Of a stretch of DNA of 10,242 nt, positions 5,765-10,242 are shown piece after piece. This stretch comes from CAJVXI01 sp036444215. Its GTDB lineage: Bacteria; Patescibacteriota; Minisyncoccia; UBA6257; UBA9933. The translations under genes and the position numbers were made by a program. The DNA lies in contig JAZGAA010000021.1 of NCBI GenBank assembly GCA_036444215.1, positions 1 to 10,242 on the forward strand. Direction: 5' to 3'. The notes beneath the pieces are model-generated. The model was not told where the DNA came from. It saw nothing but the letters and a program-made list of their open reading frames with translations, and searched no databases. Position 1 is the first letter of the stretch. Each line of letters starts with the position of its first letter.

Positions 5765-7198
5765 ATGCTTAAAATCTTTAACACTCTTAGCGCCAAAAAA
5801 GAATCGCTTAAACCTCCCCGACTGGGGTATTTAAAATTATTCGTCTGCGGGCCGACGGTCTATGATTATTCCCATATCGGCCATGCCCGGACTTATATTG
5901 CTTTTGACATTATTGTAAAATATCTCCGTTCCCAGGGATATAAAACTTTTTATCTTCAAAATATCACTGATGTTGATAATAAGATTATTAATCGGGCAAA
6001 AACGAGAAACCTTCCTTGGAAAACTTTAAGCAGAAGATTTGAAAAAGAATACCTGAAAGATATGAAAACTTTGGGCATAAATAGCGTAACTAAATATGCC
6101 AGAGCAACCGACCATATTAAAGAGGTTATAAGCCAAGTAAAAAAATTACTAAAAAAGGGCTTTGCTTACGAAATAAGCGATGGAATTTATTACGATATTT
6201 CAAGATTCAAAGATTATGGAAAATTATCAAAAAGAACAGTTTCACAGGCCGAGGACGCCGTTTCCAGAATTGACGAAACAAAAGAAAAAAGAAATAGAGG
6301 AGATTTTTGTTTGTGGAAATTTTCCAAGCCAGGCGAACCTAAATGGAAAAGTCCTTTTGGTGATGGCCGACCTGGTTGGCATATTGAAGACACGGCAATT
6401 ACTGAAAAATATTTCGGTCCCCAGTATGACTTACACGGCGGCGCTCTTGATTTAAAATTTCCTCATCATGAATCAGAAATCGCCCAGCAAGAGGCTGCTT
6501 CCGGTAAAAAACCATTTGTAAAAATTTGGCTCCATACCGGCTTTCTTTTGGTAAAAAGCGAGAAAATGTCCAAAAGTTTGGGTAATTTTATTACTATTAG
6601 AAACTTTTTAAAAAAATATCCTTCTGAAGTTTTGAGATTTATTGTTCTCTCGCATCACTATCGCTCGCCTATTGATTATAATGAAAAACTTGCTAATAAT
6701 GCCGTAAAATCAATTGATACAATAAGAGAATTCCTTGAAAAATTAGAATTTGTTAGAAAATCAAAAATTCTGATTCATTCGGAGCATTCGGACCCGCCCG
6801 CTCGAGTTCGCTCGAGCGAAGTCGGGCGCGGTGTAATTCGGATTGTTCGGATCGCGGACAAGAAATTCAATCAGGTAATGAATGATGATTTTAATACACC
6901 TAAGGCCTTGGCAGTAATTTTTGACTTTATTTCTTCGCTTCAAGATAAAATATGGCAGATTAAACCATCTCAAGTAAAATCTATTATTCAATTTATTAAT
7001 GAAAAACTTGGTATTTTCGGGATTAAAATAAAACCAGTAAAAATCCCGCAGAAAATCAAGGCTTTAGCAGAACAGCGCGAGAAATTAAGAGCTAATAAAC
7101 AGTTTATCCTGGCTGACCGCTTGAGAAACAAAATAGAATCATTAGGATATAAGGTAGAAGACACGCCTTTTGGACCAATGGTCCAAAAGAATTTCTAA
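5765..7198 (+). CDS. cysS: cysteine--tRNA ligase (CysRS) with Asp at a zinc-ligand position
   Basis: Charges tRNA-Cys with cysteine in the cytoplasm. The 477-aa class I synthetase has the HIGH motif (37-40) and KMSKS (267-271). Counted from this start, residues align without gaps to E. coli numbering at the zinc site: Cys28 (VCGPTVYD), His234 and Glu238 (FPHHESE) are present, but position 209 is Asp (GAC at 6389-6391; GWHIEDTAI instead of GWHIECSAM). The anticodon-binding half contains DDFNTPKA and the conserved C-terminal region. Between the catalytic part and DDFNTP, residues about 338-363 are encoded by a palindromic insertion (6777-6852). A GTG-initiated form from 5711 is open but would overlap a terminator; the ATG at 5765 fits the family N-terminus and the promoter. 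A 10-bp perfect hairpin lies in the last codons. Confidence 0.96.
   Translation: MLKIFNTLSAKKESLKPPRLGYLKLFVCGPTVYDYSHIGHARTYIAFDIIVKYLRSQGYKTFYLQNITDVDNKIINRAKTRNLPWKTLSRRFEKEYLKDMKTLGINSVTKYARATDHIKEVISQVKKLLKKGFAYEISDGIYYDISRFKDYGKLSKRTVSQAEDAVSRIDETKEKRNRGDFCLWKFSKPGEPKWKSPFGDGRPGWHIEDTAITEKYFGPQYDLHGGALDLKFPHHESEIAQQEAASGKKPFVKIWLHTGFLLVKSEKMSKSLGNFITIRNFLKKYPSEVLRFIVLSHHYRSPIDYNEKLANNAVKSIDTIREFLEKLEFVRKSKILIHSEHSDPPARVRSSEVGRGVIRIVRIADKKFNQVMNDDFNTPKALAVIFDFISSLQDKIWQIKPSQVKSIIQFINEKLGIFGIKIKPVKIPQKIKALAEQREKLRANKQFILADRLRNKIESLGYKVEDTPFGPMVQKNF
6777..6852. repeat. in-frame palindromic insertion element within cysS
   Basis: A GC-rich imperfect palindrome (6792-6832) is centred on the perfect TTCGCTCGAGCGAA (6807-6820) and flanked by two near-direct repeats. 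The left one is ATTCGGAGCATTCGGAC (6777-6793) and the right one ATTCGGATTGTTCGGAT (6836-6852), 13 of 17 bases equal; each is itself two copies of ATTCGGA-like units about 9-10 bp apart. It encodes roughly residues 338-363, including DPPARVRSSEVGRG, in a variable loop. GC content is far above the surrounding gene. The layout recalls Rickettsia palindromic elements, though the sequence is not one I know. Confidence 0.7.
7167..7189 (+). terminator. perfect hairpin at the 3' end of cysS, possible terminator
   Basis: CTTTTGGACC and GGTCCAAAAG form a 10-bp perfect stem with loop AAT, inside the last codons of cysS (PFGPMVQK). It is followed by an AATTTCTA-type AT tract rather than a clean U-run, so termination would be inefficient. 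It may equally protect the mRNA 3' end. dnaB begins 57 nt later. Confidence 0.4.
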
Positions 7199-7218
7199 TT
7201 TCTAATTTCTAATTTTAA
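7191..7218. repeat. 7-bp tandem repeat over the cysS stop codon
   Basis: Three perfect ATTTCTA units (7191-7211) plus a degenerate ATTTTAA include the cysS stop codon (7196-7198). An AT-only inverted repeat (AATAATT/AATTATT, 7222-7238) follows and may be a worn inverted half. It is the first of a series of gap-filling short repeats. Confidence 0.65.
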
Positions 7219-7246
7219 ATGAATAATTAAAAATTATTAGATTTTT

Positions 7247-8584
7247 ATGGATAAAAATCTCAAACTTCCGCCACAAGACGTTGATGCTGAACGCTCTGTT
7301 TTAGGAGCGCTGATGCTGGATAAAAACGCCGTTATTCAAGTGGCTGATTTAATTACGTCTAATGATTTTTATAAACCAGTCCATAGTCAGATTTTTGAAG
7401 TAATTTTAGACCTTTTTAATAAAAGCGAACCGATTGATATCCTAAGTGTTACCAGTCGGCTAAAAGAAAAAAAACAATTATCTGAAATTGGCGGCTCTGG
7501 TTATCTTACTGACTTAATCAATTCTGTTCCTACTGCTTCACATGTCCAGCATTACGCAGAAACTATTAAAAACAAACGGGTTCTTCGCGACCTTATTCAT
7601 ACCTCTGCGGAAATTACTGAACAAGTTTTTAATAGCTCAGAAAATACCGAAGAGCTTCTTGATAAAATTGAAAAACAGATTTTTGCCATTGCCCAGAAAT
7701 CCCGGGTTCAGAATTTCGTGCCGGTAAAAGACGAGCTTAAAGAAGCTTATGAAAGAATTGAAAAGCTCCATCAGGGAGAAAAGGGGCTGCGGGGCATCAC
7801 TACCGGATTTGATGAGATTGACCATTATCTTTCCGGACTTCAACGTTCTGATTTAATAGTTTTAGGAGCCCGGCCATCGCTTGGTAAAACCACTTTTGTT
7901 TTGGATATTGCCCGTCAGGCCGCTGCCAAAGCCAATGTGCCGGTAGGTGTCTTTTCTTTGGAAATGTCACGCGAACAAGTAATTGACCGGTTAATTTCCG
8001 CTGAAGCCCAGGTAGCGCTTTGGAAATTAAGAACCGGTCGGCTTACTGAAGAACTTGATTTTGAAATGATTCAAGAGGCCTTAGACCGTCTTTCAAAAAT
8101 CCCGATTTTTATTGATGACACTCCTTCGCCTAATATTATTCAAATGCGTTCAATGGCGCGCCGTTTGCAAGCCGAGCAGGGCTTGGGGCTTTTAATTGTT
8201 GATTATATCCAATTGATTCAACCACGGACTGCTTCAGAAAATATGGTTCAGCAATTTACCGAAATCAGCCACGGATTAAAGGCCTTAGCCCGGGAACTTA
8301 ACATCCCGGTATTGGCAGTTTCCCAGTTCTCCCGAGGAATTGAACAAAGAGAAGGAAAAATCCCGCGACTTTCAGACCTTCGTGAGACCGGCGCGTTAGA
8401 ACAAGATTCCGATGTAGTAATGTTTATTTACCGAAAAGACCGTGATAAAATTGATCCTTCGCCAGAAGAAGAGAATACCGTAGAAATTATTATTGCCAAA
8501 CACCGCAACGGACCACTCGCAACTGTCCAGTTAAAATTTGACCCTGAGAAAGTTAGTTTTAAGAGTATAGATAAAATACATTAA
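7247..8584 (+). CDS. dnaB: replicative DNA helicase DnaB
   Basis: Hexameric 5'-3' helicase that unwinds DNA at the replication fork and recruits primase. The 445-aa product is full length. The N-terminal helical collar domain (about 8-110, opening PPQDVDAERSVLGALM) is followed by a linker and a RecA-like motor with Walker A GARPSLGKT (207-215), catalytic Glu in SLEM (237-240), Walker B LLIVDY (315-320), the gamma-phosphate sensor region VSQFSR (358-363) and DLRETGALEQDSD (377-389). No intein is present, although Walker-A regions of DnaB often carry one. The ATG at 7247 has no Shine-Dalgarno; TATTAG (7235-7240) lies six bases before it, compatible with a leaderless start, though no -35 is visible. 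It lies between cysS and recR on the same strand, separated from each by repeat-filled gaps. Confidence 0.98.
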   Translation: MDKNLKLPPQDVDAERSVLGALMLDKNAVIQVADLITSNDFYKPVHSQIFEVILDLFNKSEPIDILSVTSRLKEKKQLSEIGGSGYLTDLINSVPTASHVQHYAETIKNKRVLRDLIHTSAEITEQVFNSSENTEELLDKIEKQIFAIAQKSRVQNFVPVKDELKEAYERIEKLHQGEKGLRGITTGFDEIDHYLSGLQRSDLIVLGARPSLGKTTFVLDIARQAAAKANVPVGVFSLEMSREQVIDRLISAEAQVALWKLRTGRLTEELDFEMIQEALDRLSKIPIFIDDTPSPNIIQMRSMARRLQAEQGLGLLIVDYIQLIQPRTASENMVQQFTEISHGLKALARELNIPVLAVSQFSRGIEQREGKIPRLSDLRETGALEQDSDVVMFIYRKDRDKIDPSPEEENTVEIIIAKHRNGPLATVQLKFDPEKVSFKSIDKIH

Positions 8585-8590
8585 TTTGGA

Positions 8591-8675
8591 GGAACTAGGA
8601 ACTAGTAAACAGTAAATAGGGCCTCACTTTTTCTTCTTAACATTCCCTAGTTACTAGTTCCTGATTCCTAGTTAC
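8591..8675. repeat. mirrored 7-bp tandem array between dnaB and recR (85 bp)
   Basis: Four 7-bp units of the form GKAAMTA run head to tail from 8591 to 8618. A 29-bp centre starting GGG and ending CCC follows, then four units in inverted orientation from 8648 to 8675 (for example TAGTTAC and TAGTTCC). The longest perfect pairing is GGAACTAGTAA (8598-8608) with TTACTAGTTCC (8651-8661). The RNA would form one long hairpin. It fills nearly the whole 102-bp gap and could attenuate read-through into recR. Confidence 0.75.
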
Positions 8676-8686
8676 TTATTCTGATT

Positions 8687-9286
8687 ATGTTACCGGAACC
8701 AATCAAAAACTTCATCGCAATATTCTCCAAACTTCCTTCCATTGGTCTTCGTCAAGCCACTCGCTTGGCTTTTTATTTAATTAGCAAGGGTAAAAACCAG
8801 ATTGAAGAAACAGCAAAAGTTATTTCTGATTTAAAATATTTAAAACTCTGCTCTCAATGTTTTTTTGTGCATTCAAATAAAGACAATCTTTGCGATATTT
8901 GTAGAGATAAAAACCGCGAAAAAAATATCTTTATGATTCTTGAAAAAGAAACGGATTTAATTTCTATCGAGCGAACTAAAAAATTCAAAGGCAGGTATTT
9001 ACTTTTAGGCGAATTAACAAAAAGCGGAAATTTGGAAAGCGTTCAAAAATTGCGGCTGAATCACTTAAAGAATATAATTAAAAAGGAATTAAATGGTTTA
9101 TCCGATGAAATTATTATTGCTACTAATCCAACAACCTACGGCGACCTCAACGCAATGATAATTACCAAAGAACTTAAAGATTCTGCCAAAAAAATAACCC
9201 GTTTAGGACGCGGCATCCCAACGGGTGGTGAAATTGAATTTGCTGATGAAGAAACTCTCGGACAAGCGCTTGAGCGAAGAATATAA
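8687..9286 (+). CDS. recR: recombination mediator protein RecR
   Basis: Works with RecO (and RecF where present) to load RecA on SSB-coated gaps during recombinational repair. The 199-aa product has the usual family length. The N-terminal helix-hairpin-helix reads LPSIGLRQATRLAFYL (16-31), the C4 zinc finger is Cys55, 58, 69 and 72 (CSQCFF, CDICRD), and the Toprim domain runs from about 80 with IERT (94-97), ATNPTTYGDLNA in place of the common TNPTxEGExTA, and the C-terminal RGIPTGGEIEFADE motif. The acidic residue usual in the TNPT motif is shifted (YGD). No Shine-Dalgarno and no clear promoter are visible; it lies just behind the mirrored array and converges on rplU. Confidence 0.97.
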   Translation: MLPEPIKNFIAIFSKLPSIGLRQATRLAFYLISKGKNQIEETAKVISDLKYLKLCSQCFFVHSNKDNLCDICRDKNREKNIFMILEKETDLISIERTKKFKGRYLLLGELTKSGNLESVQKLRLNHLKNIIKKELNGLSDEIIIATNPTTYGDLNAMIITKELKDSAKKITRLGRGIPTGGEIEFADEETLGQALERRI

Positions 9287-9289
9287 TAA

Positions 9290-9321
9290 ACTTAAAGACT
9301 TAAAAACCTAAAAACTTAAAG
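9290..9321. repeat. 8-bp tandem repeat between convergent recR and rplU
   Basis: Four contiguous 8-bp units of the form ACYTAAAR fill 9290-9321, with at most two differences between units. The array spans the gap between the two convergent stop codons and includes the rplU stop (TAG, complement of 9308-9310) and its last codons. No hairpin terminator is present here. Confidence 0.75.
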
Positions 9322-9616
9322 CTTCAACTTCTGTAAAATGCTGTCTGTGGCCTTTTTTCTTCATATACCTTGTTTTTGAATGATAGCGAAAAACTATTTT
9401 CTTTTTATCTCTCCCTTGTTCTACGATTTTTGCTTCCATTTTGGCGCCCTCAACATAAGGCGTGCCTATCTTTACGTTATCACCGTCAGCCATCAATAAA
9501 ACTTTATCAAAAATAAATTTAGCGTCTTTATCGCCAACTAATTTCTCAATTTTGATTTTTTCACCGGAAGCTACTTTGTATTGCTTGCCTCCAGTTTGAA
9601 TAATTGCAAACTTCAT
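9308..9616 (-). CDS. rplU: 50S ribosomal protein L21
   Basis: Binds 23S rRNA in the large ribosomal subunit. The 102-aa product has normal family length and shows MKFAIIQTGGKQYKV at the N-terminus, the central GTPYVEGAKMEAKIVEQGRD, and the basic C-terminal signature KKKGHRQHFTEVE. In most bacteria rpmA (L27) follows directly; here the downstream gene is convergent recR, so the usual rplU-rpmA pair is broken up. A TATAAT ends two bases before the ATG and no Shine-Dalgarno is visible. The last codons and stop lie in an 8-bp tandem repeat. Confidence 0.98.
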   Translation of the reverse strand: MKFAIIQTGGKQYKVASGEKIKIEKLVGDKDAKFIFDKVLLMADGDNVKIGTPYVEGAKMEAKIVEQGRDKKKIVFRYHSKTRYMKKKGHRQHFTEVEALSF

Positions 9617-9618
9617 AA

Positions 9619-9624
9619 ATTATA
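9619..9624 (-). promoter_or_regulatory. -10-like hexamer before rplU
   Basis: A perfect TATAAT lies two bases before the rplU ATG. Standard spacing would put the start a few bases inside the gene, so either the start is unusually close to the -10, the overlapping CATTAT (9622-9627) is used, or the match is chance in AT-rich DNA. No -35 is clear. Confidence 0.3.
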
Positions 9625-9709
9625 ATGCGAAATTAATGAATCAACTATGCGAATCTTGCGAACTAAATATTTTCGCATAATTCGCATAATATAGTTTATA
9701 GTTTCGCAT
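9625..9709. repeat. mirrored ATGCGAA/TTCGCAT array upstream of rplU (85 bp)
   Basis: Six 7-bp motifs occur with exact mirror spacing. ATGCGAA is at 9625-9631 and 9647-9653, TTGCGAA at 9656-9662, and TTCGCAT at 9672-9678, 9681-9687 and 9703-9709. Gaps are 15, 2, 9, 2 and 15 bp, symmetric about 9667. The motifs are conserved while the two 15-bp gaps are not complementary to each other, so selection or copying acts on the 7-mers and their spacing. It fills the space between the 9717 gene and rplU, ending next to the rplU -10. It could be a multi-dimer operator or a cruciform/hairpin element. Confidence 0.85.
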
Positions 9710-9716
9710 TGTGTAT

Positions 9717-10055
9717 TTAGTTTACACTGATAATAACCGATACCCCGATTAAAATCAAGATTACCAGTCCCAAGCTGACAAACCCGAAAATATACGATAA
9801 AAACCTCTCGCGATTATAAAAAGAATTTGCTAAAAGCAGATTTATTAAAATCATTGCAAAAGCTGAAACTAAAATACCAAAAGCTTCGGCTCTTCCACCC
9901 AAGAAATCAATGCCTTTATAAATATCAAAATGAAGAATCAGCGGCGCTGTGTTTTCGCCGAGCTTTATGTACGCAATGCAAGAAATCAGAATTAAAATCA
10001 AAAAACTTAATCCAAAAACAACCCGAAGATATTTGTCTCTAAGAATGTATTTCAT
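9717..10055 (-). CDS. small three-helix membrane protein of unknown function
   Basis: The 112-aa product has three hydrophobic helices (about 11-30, 59-77 and 85-110). The basic N-terminus MKYILRDKYLR should stay in the cytoplasm. A loop after helix 1 reads LILHFDIYKGIDFLGG, and LINLLLANSFYNRERFLSY joins helices 2 and 3. I think this is a conserved small membrane family of CPR-type genomes, but I cannot name it; the loop is faintly like the DUF1648 pattern (HFN, G, D), which is a guess. It precedes rplU by 100 bp on the same strand, with the mirrored array between. TATAAC (10058-10063) lies two bases before the ATG; there is no Shine-Dalgarno. Confidence 0.8.
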   Translation of the reverse strand: MKYILRDKYLRVVFGLSFLILILISCIAYIKLGENTAPLILHFDIYKGIDFLGGRAEAFGILVSAFAMILINLLLANSFYNRERFLSYIFGFVSLGLVILILIGVSVIISVN

Positions 10056-10069
10056 TTGTTATATTTTAA

Positions 10070-10122
10070 TAAAAATCCTTGAATAAATCCCTGAATTAAT
10101 TCAAGGATTAAAACAGGGATTT
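10070..10122 (-). terminator. mirrored 12-bp array, possible terminator upstream of the 9717 gene
   Basis: Four contiguous 12-bp units occur: two forward, fitting AATCCYTGAATW (10074-10085, 10086-10097), then two inverted (10098-10109, 10110-10121). Unit 1 pairs perfectly with unit 3 over 11 bp (10074-10084 with 10099-10109), and unit 2 with unit 4 over 9 bp (10085-10093 with 10114-10122). A nested fold (2 with 3, 1 with 4) is also possible with one mismatch and one G-U. In minus-strand RNA the hairpin is followed by UUUUUAUU, so it may end transcripts arriving from beyond the window. Confidence 0.55.
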
Positions 10123-10242
10123 CATTACAACGCGTTGAGCTGTTTATTTTTACTACTTTTTCCAAAGGCTAATTCTCGATTTCGTACAATATTATATAGT
10201 ATTACACTATTTTTGGCTCAAAGTCTTTAAAAAATAAACAAC
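10123..10242. other. right-end non-coding stretch
   Basis: I see no supportable gene here. A perfect 10-bp palindrome CAACGCGTTG lies at 10128-10137. An AT-rich segment (about 10185-10205) contains TATAAT on the minus strand (10190-10195). A minus frame open from the window edge stops at 10202-10204 after about a dozen codons, too short to call. Confidence 0.4.

Noticed and set aside
8588..8593. Shine-Dalgarno-like GGAGGA after the dnaB stop
   Set aside because: No start codon or open frame follows at a suitable distance; it is part of, or next to, the 7-bp repeat array.
9625..9709. CRISPR array
   Set aside because: Units are 7 bp, reverse orientation, and gaps are too short and uneven for spacers.
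10202..10242. End of a minus-strand gene entering from the right edge
   Set aside because: Only about 13 codons are open and nothing is recognisable.

Overview
The window is AT-rich bacterial chromosome, densely packed with housekeeping genes. The most likely source is a Candidate Phyla Radiation / Patescibacteria (Parcubacteria-like) genome. This is inferred from the AT bias, the lack of encoded CCA on both tRNAs, a cysteinyl-tRNA synthetase with Asp in place of a zinc-binding Cys, lineage-type membrane proteins I cannot name, and almost no Shine-Dalgarno sites. No marker here proves the lineage. All eleven intact genes end in TAA or TAG.

Left end (1-540): the decayed 3' half of a Fic/Doc-family gene lies directly behind tRNA-Asn(GUU). 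tRNA-Asn is preceded on the same minus strand by tRNA-Lys(UUU), and a good promoter lies upstream of the pair. Positions 541-5196, all minus strand, carry the Hsp70 chaperone set in the order grpE, dnaK, an unrecognised seven-helix membrane protein, dnaJ. A near-consensus sigma70 promoter drives grpE-dnaK, and a strong hairpin terminator separates the membrane protein from dnaJ. GrpE, DnaK and DnaJ form one folding machine (nucleotide exchange factor, ATPase chaperone, J-domain co-chaperone).

From 5197 the strand switches to plus. First comes a small basic protein of unknown function with the only strong Shine-Dalgarno site in the window, then a terminator, then cysS, dnaB (replicative helicase) and recR (recombination mediator). 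recR converges on minus-strand rplU (ribosomal protein L21), and upstream of rplU is a small three-helix membrane protein.

Two patterns run through the window. First, several genes have a -10 hexamer so close to the ATG that transcription should begin at or next to the start codon, which suggests widespread leaderless mRNAs. Second, nearly every gap in the right half, and the dnaK/membrane-protein gap, holds a short tandem-repeat array with its own unit sequence. Four of these arrays reverse orientation in the middle (forward units, then inverted units), giving mirrored cassettes; two of them are exactly 85 bp long. Related palindromic insertions sit in frame inside cysS and dnaJ. The mirrored arrays are the strongest candidate here for something undescribed.
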